The translations under genes were made by a program, and so were the position numbers. The notes under the pieces are model-generated. The model was not told where the DNA came from. It saw nothing but the letters and a program-made list of their open reading frames with translations, and ran no database searches. 64,000 nt of DNA from NCBI GenBank assembly GCA_020846005.1, contig JADLEQ010000055.1, positions 1 to 64,000 on the forward strand. The letters are read 5' to 3'. The DNA comes from Polyangiaceae bacterium (GTDB taxonomy: Bacteria > Myxococcota_A > Polyangia > Polyangiales > Polyangiaceae). Numbering within the stretch: the first letter of the stretch is position 1; each line of letters starts with the position of its first letter. Positions 35,714-43,842 of this stretch are shown here, piece by piece.

Positions 35714-37627
35714 ATGCCGGTGGGTCGTGAGCGGGAGTGGCTCGAGACGGACGGCCTCGGCGGCTTCGCGAGCGGCACCGCGACGCTCGTCCGCACGCGC
35801 CGCTACCACGCCCTCCTCGTCGCCGCGCGGCGACCCCCGGTGGATCGAGTCGTGCTGGTGTCCGGCTTCGAGGCGTGGGTGTCGAGCGGTGCGCAGACGA
35901 TCCCGCTGACGAGCCAGCTCTACCGCGGCGGAGTCCGTCATCCAGACGGCGAGGACCGGCTCCTCTCGGTGAGCTACGATCCGTGGCCGCGCTTCGAGCT
36001 GGATCTCGGGGAGCTCGGCGCCGTGGTGATCGAGCTGGCGCAGCGGCGGGGATCGCCGCTCACCGCGCTCCGCTTCACGCCCAGCCTTCGCGGCGAGGCC
36101 CGCCTTCACCTGCGGCCGCTCCTCGCTGCCCGAGGCTTCCACGAGCTGGCGCGCGCCGAAGCCGCGCTCGACCTCGCGCCGACGTTCGTCACGGGTACCG
36201 TCCTGCTGCGTCCGAGGAGCGATCTCCCGTGGCTCGCGCTCGCGAGCGACGGGCGGTACCGCCACGCGCCCGACTGGTACCGGCAGTTCGAATACCCGGA
36301 GGAGCTCGCCCGGGGCCTGGACGCGCACGAGGATCTCGCCTCGCCAGGCGTCTTCGACTGGGATCTGGCGCGCGGTCCGGCCCACCTGGCGCTCGCCGCC
36401 CTCAGCGCCGAGGACGACGCGCTCGTCACGCAGCCGGCCGCCGCGCTCGTCACCCGCACGCTGCAGGAGGAGGAGCTGCGTCGCGCCGGGCGATCGCGGC
36501 TCGACCGGGCGGTGGACGCCTACCTCGCGCGGCGCGGCGACGGCCTCACCGTCATCGCGGGGTACCCGTGGTTCGGCGACTGGGGCCGCGACACGTTCCT
36601 CTCTCTCCGCGGGCTGTGCCTCGCGACGGGTCGCCTCGCGGAGGCGCGCGACATCCTCCTCGAGTGGTCCGGCCACGTCTCGGAAGGGATGCTCCCGAAC
36701 CGCTTCCCGGACGGTGACGTGCGCCCCGAGTACAACTCCGTCGACGCGGCGCTCTGGTACGTCGTCGTCGTCCACGAGCTCCTCGACCACCCCGGGGCGT
36801 CCGCGATCCTCGGCCCGAGGGACCGGCCGCGCCTCCTCGAGGCCGTCCGCGCGGTGCTCGCCGGCTACCTGCGCGGCACCCGGCACGGGATCCACGTCGA
36901 CGCCGACGGTCTCGTCGCGGCGGGGGAGCCCGGCGTGCAGCTCACGTGGATGGACGCCAAGGTCGGGGACCACGTCGTCACCCCGCGCATCGGCAAGCCG
37001 GTGGAGATCCAGGCGCTGTGGCTCGCGGCGCTCGACCGCGCGCGGGAGGAGTGGAGCGATCTCGCGTCGCCGTTCGCCCGCGCGCTGGCGAGCTTCGAGT
37101 CACGCTTCTGGTCCCCGGCCCACGGCCACCTGTTCGACGTGGTCGACGCCGATCACGTCGCCGGCCGCGACGACGCGAGCCTCCGCCCCAACCAGCTCCT
37201 CGCCGTGGGGGGCCCGCGCCGCAGCTGGCTGTCGCCCGACCGCGCCGCCGCCGTCGTGGGCGTGGCGGAGCGGTCGCTCGTCACGCCGCTCGGCCCGCGC
37301 TCCCTCGGCCCGCGCGAGTCCGGCTACCGGGAACGATACGAGGGCGGCGTCTTCTCCCGGGACACCGCCTACCACCAGGGGACGGTCTGGCCGTGGCTCG
37401 TCGGCCCGCTCGTCGAGGCGTGGCTGCGCGTCCACGGGGCCACGCCGGAGAGGAAGCGGCAGGCTCGCGAGCGGTTCGTCGCGCCGCTGCTCGGTCACCT
37501 CGACGAGGCCGGGATCGGCCACGTGAGCGAGATCGCGGACGGAGACACGCCCCACGCGCCGCGCGGTTGCCCGTTCCAGGCGTGGTCGGTCGCCGAGCTG
37601 CTCCGCGCCCTCCAGCTCACCGAGTGA
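35714..37627 (+). CDS. Glycogen debranching enzyme (amylo-alpha-1,6-glucosidase type)
   Basis: This 637-residue cytosolic enzyme hydrolyses alpha-1,6 branches in glycogen-like polymers. The N-terminal GDE_N domain opens with EWLETDGLGGFASGTA and RRYHALLVAA. The C-terminal (alpha/alpha)6 domain has GYPWFGDWGRDTFLSLRGLC, the catalytic-acid region WMDAKVGD, FEIQ-like VEIQALW, and AYHQGTVWPWLVGP. Length and motif order fit the family. It stands alone, with the porin gene divergent upstream and pilT convergent downstream. Confidence 0.93.
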   Translation: MPVGREREWLETDGLGGFASGTATLVRTRRYHALLVAARRPPVDRVVLVSGFEAWVSSGAQTIPLTSQLYRGGVRHPDGEDRLLSVSYDPWPRFELDLGELGAVVIELAQRRGSPLTALRFTPSLRGEARLHLRPLLAARGFHELARAEAALDLAPTFVTGTVLLRPRSDLPWLALASDGRYRHAPDWYRQFEYPEELARGLDAHEDLASPGVFDWDLARGPAHLALAALSAEDDALVTQPAAALVTRTLQEEELRRAGRSRLDRAVDAYLARRGDGLTVIAGYPWFGDWGRDTFLSLRGLCLATGRLAEARDILLEWSGHVSEGMLPNRFPDGDVRPEYNSVDAALWYVVVVHELLDHPGASAILGPRDRPRLLEAVRAVLAGYLRGTRHGIHVDADGLVAAGEPGVQLTWMDAKVGDHVVTPRIGKPVEIQALWLAALDRAREEWSDLASPFARALASFESRFWSPAHGHLFDVVDADHVAGRDDASLRPNQLLAVGGPRRSWLSPDRAAAVVGVAERSLVTPLGPRSLGPRESGYRERYEGGVFSRDTAYHQGTVWPWLVGPLVEAWLRVHGATPERKRQARERFVAPLLGHLDEAGIGHVSEIADGDTPHAPRGCPFQAWSVAELLRALQLTE

Positions 37628-37637
37628 AGGGCCGCCC

Positions 37638-37656
37638 GCGCCGCGCTGCGCGGCGC
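37638..37656. terminator. Hairpin between convergent debranching enzyme and pilT genes
   Basis: An 8-bp perfect GC stem (37638-37645 with 37649-37656) and 3-base loop lie in the 34-base gap between two convergent genes. It has no T-tract and could end transcription from both sides. Confidence 0.5.
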
Positions 37657-37661
37657 CCGCG

Positions 37662-38765
37662 TCAGAGAGCCGGCGCCGGCTGCTTGCCCTCGATCATCCC
37701 GCGCAGCTCCTCGGCGTCGCCGGATCGCCCCATCGCCTCCTCGAGCGAGATGAGGCGCCGGGCATAGAGGGAGTAGAGCGCCTGATTGAGCGTCTGCATC
37801 CCGAACTTCGCCTGCCCGACCTGCATCTGCGAGTAGATCTGGTGGACCTTGTCCTCGCGGATGAGGTTCCGGATCGCGGCGTTCGGCACCATCACCTCGA
37901 GCGCCAGGACGCGCCCGGGCGCGTTGTGGCGAGGGAGCAGCAGCTGGCTGATGACGCCCTCCAGGACGAAGGAGAGCTGCGCGCGGATCTGCGGCTGCTG
38001 GTGGGGCGGGAAGACATCGATGATGCGGTTGATGCTCTGAGCGGCCGAGTTGGTGTGCAGCGTCGCGAAGACGAGATGGCCCGTCTCCGCGATGGTGAGC
38101 GCGGCCTCCACCGTCTCGAGATCTCTCATCTCGCCGATGAGGACGACGTCCGGATCCTGACGCAGCACGTACTTGAGCGCCTCCTTGAACGTCCCCGTGT
38201 CCGTCCCCACCTCGCGCTGGTTCACCACGCTCTTCTTGTGGGGGTGGAGGTACTCGATCGGGTCCTCCACCGTCATGATGTGCTGGCGGGTCTCGGTGTT
38301 GATCTTGTCGATGATGGACGCGAGCGTGGTGCTCTTGCCGGAGCCGGTGGGCCCGGTCACGAGCACGAGGCCGCGCGGCCTAGTCGCGAGCTCGGCGACG
38401 ACCGGGGGCAGGCCGAGCTCGTCGAAGCTCAAGATCTTGAACGGGATGGACCGGAAGGCGCCGGAGACGGCGCCTCGCTGCATGAAGATGTTGGCGCGGA
38501 ACCGGCTCAGGTTCTTCACGCCGAAGGAGAGGTCGAGCTCCTTGCGCTTCTCGAACTCGATCTTCTGCTCCTCCGTGAGCACGGAGTAGCAGAGCTGCTT
38601 CGTCTCGACGGGGCCGAGCGGCGGCAGCTTCACCGGGACGATCGAGCCGTCGATCCGCAGGAGCGGCGGCGAGCCCGTGGTGATGTGCATGTCGCTCGCG
38701 CCCTTCTCGATCATGGCGCGAAGGAGCTGGTGGAGGTTGACCTTGATGCCTTCTTGCTGCGCCAT
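37662..38765 (-). CDS. pilT: Type IV pilus retraction ATPase PilT
   Basis: This 367-residue hexameric ATPase depolymerises type IV pili and powers retraction and twitching. It has the N-terminal PAS-like domain (LLRAMIEKGASDMHITTG), Walker A GPTGSGKST with K144, the Asp-box TVEDPIEYLHPHKKSVVNQREVG, Walker B PDVVLIGEMRDLET and the His-box TGHLVFATLHTNSA. The AIRNLIRE motif, characteristic of PilT, is present. A GAGAGG ribosome binding site precedes the ATG. pilB lies directly upstream on the same strand, so extension and retraction motors are paired. Confidence 0.96.
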   Translation of the reverse strand: MAQQEGIKVNLHQLLRAMIEKGASDMHITTGSPPLLRIDGSIVPVKLPPLGPVETKQLCYSVLTEEQKIEFEKRKELDLSFGVKNLSRFRANIFMQRGAVSGAFRSIPFKILSFDELGLPPVVAELATRPRGLVLVTGPTGSGKSTTLASIIDKINTETRQHIMTVEDPIEYLHPHKKSVVNQREVGTDTGTFKEALKYVLRQDPDVVLIGEMRDLETVEAALTIAETGHLVFATLHTNSAAQSINRIIDVFPPHQQPQIRAQLSFVLEGVISQLLLPRHNAPGRVLALEVMVPNAAIRNLIREDKVHQIYSQMQVGQAKFGMQTLNQALYSLYARRLISLEEAMGRSGDAEELRGMIEGKQPAPAL

Positions 38766-38823
38766 CGGTGCCCTCTCGGTGCGAGATCGTCGGTCCCGGG
38801 GCTATCACCCCACGGGGCGCGAC

Positions 38824-40527
38824 TCAATCCGACATGGTGACGCGCAGGATCTCCTCGGGCGTCGTGACGCCCTCCATGACCTTCCGGATGCCGCTCATCC
38901 GCAGGGTGATCATCCCGCCCTTGATGGCGGCCGCCTTGAGCTCGGCGGACGAAGCACCCTGGAGCACGCGCTCCTTCAGCTCATCCTTGAAGCGCATGAC
39001 CTCGTAGAGCGCGACCCGGCCCTTGTAGCCTGTCCCGTTGCAGGTGGTGCAGCCGGCGCCCTTGAAGACCTTGGCGGTCGCGGCTTGCTCCTCCGTCATG
39101 CCGAGGTCGAGCTTCGCCTGGTGATCGAAGGGGACCTCCGCTCGACACTCGCCGCACACGCGCCGCGCGAGACGCTGGGCGAGCACCAGGTTGACGCTGG
39201 CGGTGATGAGGAACGGCTCGACGCCCATGTTGAGGAGGCGCGAGATGGTGGCGGGGGCGTCGTTCGTGTGGAGCGTCGAGAGCACGAGGTGGCCCGTGAG
39301 CGCCGCCTTGACAGCGATCTCCGCCGTCTCGAAGTCACGGATCTCGCCCACCATGATGATGTCCGGGTCCTGCCGGAGGAAGGCGCGGAGGGCCATCGCG
39401 AAGTTCAGGCCGATCTCGTCGTGCATCTGCACTTGGTTGATGCCGTGCAGGTTGTACTCGACGGGATCCTCGGCCGTGCTGATGTTCACGTCCGTCTTGT
39501 TGAGGTCGCTCAGCGCCGAGTAGAGCGTCGTCGTCTTGCCGGAGCCGGTCGGGCCCGTCACGAGCACCATCCCCCACGGCTGCTCGATCGCCCAGCGGAA
39601 GTCCTCGAGCGGCTTGATGTCGAAGCCGAGCTTCGTCATGTCGAGCTGGAGGTTGCTCTTGTCGAGGAGGCGGAGCACCACCTTCTCGCCCCAGAGCGTC
39701 GGCAGGACGGAGACGCGAAAGTCCATCTCGCGGCCCTTGCCGAGCTTCAGCTTGATGCGACCGTCCTGCGGGAGGCGGCGCTCGGCGATGTCGAGCTGGC
39801 TCATGATCTTGAGCCGGCTGACCAGCGCGTTCTTCAGCTTGAGCGGCGGGTTCATCTCCTCGTGGAGCACGCCGTCGATGCGGTAACGCACACGGAGACG
39901 CTTCTCGTAGGCCTCGACGTGGATGTCGCTCGCGCCCTTCTTGATGGCGTTCAAGAGCAGGACGTTGACGAGACGGACGACCGGCGCGTCCTCGCTCGCC
40001 CGCTCGAGCTCCATGACGTTCACGTCGTCGCCCTCGGCGGCGAAGTCGATGTCTTCGTCGTCGAGCTGGAACTCCGCCATCACGTCCTCGTAGGACGGGC
40101 CCCCGGCGTTCAATCGCTCGATCGTGGCGAGGATCGACGTCTCGCTGGCGACGACCGGCTCGACGTTGTAACCGGTGAGGAACTTGATGTCGTCGATGGC
40201 GTGGAGGTTGGTCGGGTCCGCCATGGCGACGGTGAGCGACGACCCGTTGCGAGAGACGGGGAGGATCTTGTGCTTCTCGCACACGTCGCGCGCGACCAGC
40301 TTCGCGACCTCGGGATCGACGTCGTACTCGTCGAGGTTGATGCTCGGGAGCCGGTACTGCGACGACAGGAAGCCGGTGATGTCGCCGTCGCTGATGTAGC
40401 CGAGCTTCGCGAGGGCGTAGGAGAGGTTCTTCCCTGACTTGCGCTGCTCCTCCTGGGCCTGGCGAAGCTGCTGGAGGCTGATGAGCTTCTCCCTGACGAG
40501 GAGCTCTCCGAGACGTGTGTTGCTCAT
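38824..40527 (-). CDS. pilB: Type IV pilus extension ATPase PilB
   Basis: This 567-residue ATPase powers pilus assembly. It has an N-terminal MshEN-like c-di-GMP-binding-type region (LGELLVREKLISLQQL, LGYISDGDITGFLS) and a second linker domain. The core has Walker A GPTGSGKTT with K331, AEDPVEYNLHGINQVQ, PDIIMVGEIRDFET and THTLHTND-like LSTLHTNDA. The zinc tetracysteine motif (CGEC and CTTC) is present. The ATG at 40527 begins MSNTRLGELL. The open frame upstream adds only basic sequence. The minisatellite lies 78 bases upstream of the start, and a TATGCT hexamer at 40571-40576 may be its -10. Confidence 0.96.
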   Translation of the reverse strand: MSNTRLGELLVREKLISLQQLRQAQEEQRKSGKNLSYALAKLGYISDGDITGFLSSQYRLPSINLDEYDVDPEVAKLVARDVCEKHKILPVSRNGSSLTVAMADPTNLHAIDDIKFLTGYNVEPVVASETSILATIERLNAGGPSYEDVMAEFQLDDEDIDFAAEGDDVNVMELERASEDAPVVRLVNVLLLNAIKKGASDIHVEAYEKRLRVRYRIDGVLHEEMNPPLKLKNALVSRLKIMSQLDIAERRLPQDGRIKLKLGKGREMDFRVSVLPTLWGEKVVLRLLDKSNLQLDMTKLGFDIKPLEDFRWAIEQPWGMVLVTGPTGSGKTTTLYSALSDLNKTDVNISTAEDPVEYNLHGINQVQMHDEIGLNFAMALRAFLRQDPDIIMVGEIRDFETAEIAVKAALTGHLVLSTLHTNDAPATISRLLNMGVEPFLITASVNLVLAQRLARRVCGECRAEVPFDHQAKLDLGMTEEQAATAKVFKGAGCTTCNGTGYKGRVALYEVMRFKDELKERVLQGASSAELKAAAIKGGMITLRMSGIRKVMEGVTTPEEILRVTMSD

Positions 40528-40570
40528 GCGTTTGCCGTGGGCGGGGCGAAGGTCGCCGGAAAGGAGGAGA

Positions 40571-40576
40571 AGCATA
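40571..40576 (-). promoter_or_regulatory. Possible -10 (TATGCT) of pilB
   Basis: On the minus strand TATGCT lies 43 bases before the pilB ATG, between the gene and the tandem repeat array. The leader would be about 36 bases and contains no strong Shine-Dalgarno sequence. The -35 region would lie inside or at the edge of the repeats. Confidence 0.35.
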
Positions 40577-40604
40577 GCGCGAGCGCCCGCCCCGCGGGAG
40601 GGGC

Positions 40605-41111
40605 CGGCGTGGGTCCATCATGGCGTGGGTCCATCACGGCGTGGGTCCATCACGGCGTGGGTCCATCACGGCGTGGGTCCATCACGGCGTGGGTCCATCA
40701 CGGCGTGGGTCCATCACGGCGTGGCGCCGTCTCGGCGGGGCGCCAGCGCGGCGGGGCGCCGTCTCGGCGTGGGGCCGTCTCGGCTTGGCGCCGTCTCGGC
40801 TTGGCGCCAGCGCGGCGGGGCGCCGTCTCGGCTTGGCGCCGTCTCGGCTTGGCGCCGTCTCGGCTTGGCGCCGTCTCGGCTTGGCGCCAGCGCGGCGTGG
40901 CGCCAGAGCGGCGTGGCTCCATCGCGGCGTGGCGCGGTGCCGGCGTGGCGCGGTGTCGGCGTGGCGCGGTGTCGGCGTGGCTCGGTGTCGGCGTGGCGCG
41001 GTGTCGGCGTGGCTCGGTGTCGGCGTGGCGCCAGCGCGGCGGGGTTGGGCTCGGCGGGGTTGGGCTCGGCGGGGTTGGGCTCGGCGGGGTTGGGCTCGGC
41101 GGGGTTGGGCT
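40605..41111. repeat. Minisatellite of 27 x 16 bp plus 5 x 15 bp units
   Basis: Bases 40605-41036 are 27 contiguous 16-bp units built on CGGCGTGGCGCCGTCT. Seven leading copies read CGGCGTGGGTCCATCA. A middle block of CGGCTTGGCGCCGTCT-type units and a third block of CGGCGTGGCGCGGTGT-type units follow. Then come five 15-bp units CGGCGGGGTTGGGCT (41037-41111). The array occupies most of the 663-base gap between pilB and the FHA gene. Units of 16 shift frame each copy, so all frames stay open without being coding. Many units contain the palindrome GGCGCC. The rest of the gap (41112-41190) holds GATGCT, six bases before the FHA GTG. Confidence 0.97.
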
Positions 41112-41190
41112 CGGCGGGGTGCGCCCGGGACGCTGGCGCTCGGCGAGGTGGGCGGATGCCGGGCACCGCGCACCGTGCGATGCTCGGCGG

Positions 41191-42369
41191 GTGGACCCGA
41201 CTCGCGGATGGTGGAGCGCCTACGAGCGACTCGGGGGGGCCCTTCGGCGCGCGCTCGAGCCAGCGGCGCTGCGCGAGGCGCGCGCCGCCGAGGCGCGGGG
41301 TGAGCTGGTGGCGGCGGGGGAGCGCTACCTCGGGGAAGGCCGGGGCGCCGACGCGGGGCGCTGCCTCGCCCGGGCCGCCGAGGTCGAGCGGTCGCCCCTG
41401 GCGAGGCTCGCGCTGCTCGTGCGGGCGCGGGACGCGACGCCGGAGGGTGAGCGCGCACCCCGGGCGCGTCGGGTCGCGACGCTCCGGGCGGAGCTCGCCG
41501 AGCGCGGAGAGCTCGACCTCACCGCGCGCGAGCTGACGGAGCTCGCGGGGGAGCTCGAGGCGGCCGGCGAGCTCGGGCCCGCGGCGAGGCTCTACCGGCG
41601 AGCGGGCGACAGCGAGGGCGAGACCCGGGCGCGTATCGCGGCGGGAGACGTCGATGGCCTCGAGGCAGCGCTCGCGGAGGTCGACGCGCGCGAGCGACAG
41701 CGGCGCCAGGCCGCCTCGACGGAGCGGAGCGCTCGCGATCTCTTCCTCCTCGGGAGGCGCCGTGAGTCGCTCGAGGCGTGCGCGGCGGCCGAGCTCGCCT
41801 CCGCGAGCCTGAAGGCGCTCGCGAGCGAGATCGAGGCGCGGCGACCTGCGCGCGGGCCGCTCGAGCTGGTGCTGGCCGGGGCGGCGCTGCGGGTCGCGCT
41901 GGGCGACGAGGTCGTGGTCGGCCGCGGCGACGCGGAGGTGCTCCTGACGGGCCCGGGCGTCAGCCGGCGACACGTCGCTCTTCGTCGTGGGGCGCACGGC
42001 GCCGCGGTCTTCGATCTTGGCTCGAGCAACGGGACGTTCCTCGGGGGCGCGCGGATCGCCGCGCCCGTCCCGGTCGCGGGCGCGATGACGCTGCGGCTCG
42101 GCGACGACGCGACGCTCCGGGTCGAGCCCTGGCGGCAGGGCGTGAGGATCGAGGCGGCGGGCGCGGTGGTGCACGCTCCGCTCGGCCCGCTCGACCTCCG
42201 CCGGGGCGCCGAGCTCGACCTCGACGCCGGCGGCTGGGTGTGCGCGCGCGTACCGCCGGCCGCCGCGCTCCGGCTGGGCGACCTGCGGGTGGACGGCCCG
42301 ATCGAGCTGCTCCGCGGGGATCGTCTCCTGACGGAGGGAAACGAGCTCGTGCTGGAGCTTCGTCGATGA
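41191..42369 (+). CDS. FHA-domain protein
   Basis: The product is about 392 residues. Residues 1-215 are helical and look TPR-like (LGEGRGADAGRCLARAAEV, GPAARLYRRAGDSEGE). A forkhead-associated domain follows at about 225-310, with VVVGRGD, GVSRRHVALR and DLGSSNGTFLGG, the phosphothreonine-binding signature. A small beta domain ends it. The open frame runs upstream through the minisatellite, but the GTG at 41191 is the first start after the repeats and has GATGCT six bases before it. The Ser/Thr kinase gene 39 bases downstream is the likely partner: FHA domains read kinase phosphorylation. The target process is unknown; pilB and pilT lie across the repeat. Confidence 0.85.
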   Translation: MDPTRGWWSAYERLGGALRRALEPAALREARAAEARGELVAAGERYLGEGRGADAGRCLARAAEVERSPLARLALLVRARDATPEGERAPRARRVATLRAELAERGELDLTARELTELAGELEAAGELGPAARLYRRAGDSEGETRARIAAGDVDGLEAALAEVDARERQRRQAASTERSARDLFLLGRRRESLEACAAAELASASLKALASEIEARRPARGPLELVLAGAALRVALGDEVVVGRGDAEVLLTGPGVSRRHVALRRGAHGAAVFDLGSSNGTFLGGARIAAPVPVAGAMTLRLGDDATLRVEPWRQGVRIEAAGAVVHAPLGPLDLRRGAELDLDAGGWVCARVPPAAALRLGDLRVDGPIELLRGDRLLTEGNELVLELRR

Positions 42370-42408
42370 TCGGCGCTGGGCGCGCTGCCCGCCCGGGGGG
42401 CCGGTAGC

Positions 42409-43662
42409 ATGCTCGGATGGGTACAGCGCCGGCTGGGGCTCGGGCGACCCGCGGCCGCCGAGCGCTCGCCCGCCCGCCGGGAGGGGAACGAGGCGCGCCA
42501 CGCGACGCCCACGGGCGGCGCGCCGGAGTCCGCGGAGGCGACTCGGCTGAGGTCGCTCGTCGAGGGCGACGACGCGCTCGCGCTCGCGGCGCTCGGCGAG
42601 CTCGCCACGACGCTCGCGGAGCGCCGCGCGCTCGCTGCGGTGCGCGAGCGCGCACGCGCGCGTGGCCTCGGGCTCGAGCTCGCGCTCCGCGCCGCGCGCC
42701 TCCACGTTGCGCGCGGCGAGCCGGAGCGCGCTGCCGAGCTCCTCCACGGGCGCGACGAGCCGGCCGCGCTCGTGCTGGCGAGCGATCTCCGCGCCGCGGC
42801 GGGGGACACGGCGGGCGCGATCGCGCTCCTCGAGCGCGCGCTCGCGCGCGACGTGGACGAGCCGGGGGCGCTCGCGCGCCACACGCGGCTGGTCGCCGCG
42901 ACGCGCGCACCTCGCGCTACCCTCGACGCCGGCGCGACGCTCCTGCGCGCCGGCCCGGCGGACACGAGCCTGCGCATCGTGCGCGAGGCGGGACGCGGCG
43001 GCGCGGCCACGGTGTACGAGGCCGTGGACGAGGTGCTCGGGAGGCGCGTCGCGCTGAAGACCTACCACCGACCCGCGGACGATCGCGCGCAGCTCCTCGC
43101 CGAGGCGCGGCTCGCGGTCCGCCTGGCAGGGCCGAACGTCGTGAGGATCTGGGACGCCGATCCCGAGCGGGGGACGATCACCTGCGAGTGGGCGGAGGGC
43201 GGTTCGCTGCGCGATGCCCTCGCGGCGTGCGATCCCGCGCGGCTCCTCCCCTCCGCTGCGTGGCTCCTCCCGGTCGTCGACGCGCTCGCGACATGCCACG
43301 CGGCGGGCTTCGTCCACGGCGACGTGAAGCCCGGCAACATCCTGTTCGGCGCGAGCAGCGCGCCGCTGCTCGCCGACTTCGGGCTCGCGGGGCGGGCGGG
43401 AGAGCCGGCGCGCGGCGGGACGCGTCGCTATCTCTCGCCGGAGCGGCTCGCGGGCGGCCCGTTGGCGCCCGCGGACGACGTCTTCGCGCTGGGCCGCGTC
43501 GCAGAGGACGCCGCGCGCGCGCTCGCGGGCGTGGGTGAGGTGGATGGGGCATCCCGCCGGCTGGTCGAGCGCGCCGCCGCGCGGGCTTCGGCGGTCGCCG
43601 GGCGGCCCGCGGACGCCGGCGCGCTCGCCCGGGATCTCCGGGCGGAGCTCGCCGGGGGTTGA
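42409..43662 (+). CDS. Serine/threonine protein kinase, non-RD type
   Basis: This 417-residue protein has a helical repeat region (about residues 40-175) followed by a Hanks-type kinase domain with Gly-rich loop AGRGGAATVYEA, beta-3 Lys K217, catalytic loop HGD305VKPGN310, D323-F-G and APE-like SPERL. All catalytic residues are present, but the usual HRD Arg is Gly, so activation-loop phosphorylation is probably not needed. The kinase domain is short and lacks a membrane anchor, so it is cytosolic. It follows the FHA gene and probably forms a phospho-signalling pair with it. The ATG at 42409 is in frame; a better-placed ATG at 42417 is out of frame. Confidence 0.88.
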   Translation: MLGWVQRRLGLGRPAAAERSPARREGNEARHATPTGGAPESAEATRLRSLVEGDDALALAALGELATTLAERRALAAVRERARARGLGLELALRAARLHVARGEPERAAELLHGRDEPAALVLASDLRAAAGDTAGAIALLERALARDVDEPGALARHTRLVAATRAPRATLDAGATLLRAGPADTSLRIVREAGRGGAATVYEAVDEVLGRRVALKTYHRPADDRAQLLAEARLAVRLAGPNVVRIWDADPERGTITCEWAEGGSLRDALAACDPARLLPSAAWLLPVVDALATCHAAGFVHGDVKPGNILFGASSAPLLADFGLAGRAGEPARGGTRRYLSPERLAGGPLAPADDVFALGRVAEDAARALAGVGEVDGASRRLVERAAARASAVAGRPADAGALARDLRAELAGG

Positions 43663-43695
43663 CCGGCGGCCGCGGGGCGCCATACTCGCGAACGG

Positions 43696-43721
43696 ATTCT
43701 CGCATCGGAAAATGAGAGAAT
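43696..43721. promoter_or_regulatory. AT-rich inverted repeat upstream of the rhodanese-MoeB gene
   Basis: ATTCTCGCAT (43696-43705) and ATGAGAGAAT (43712-43721) are inverted arms with one mismatch around a 6-base centre. In such GC-rich DNA this A+T-rich dyad stands out. It lies 121 bases before the chosen ATG and 33 bases after the kinase stop codon, so it may be an operator or promoter for the rhodanese-MoeB gene. A weak terminator is the alternative. Confidence 0.45.
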
Positions 43722-43842
43722 AGCGACGCGGCCTCCGGCAGGCTCGGTTCGTGCTAGACGCCGCGGGCTCCCGGTGCCTCTGGCGCATGAATCCGGAGCT
43801 TGGATCCCCTGGCCGCGGCGCCCCACCCTGGACGAGATCGAG

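Noticed and set aside
40605-41036. CRISPR array at the 16-bp repeats
   Set aside because: Units are contiguous without spacers and too short. No cas gene in the window.
42417-43538. Alternative kinase start at 42417 with a TAGCAT hexamer six bases upstream
   Set aside because: It is out of frame with the kinase; the frame encodes Arg/Ala-rich shadow sequence. The hexamer is probably chance, a reminder that the leaderless pattern needs testing.
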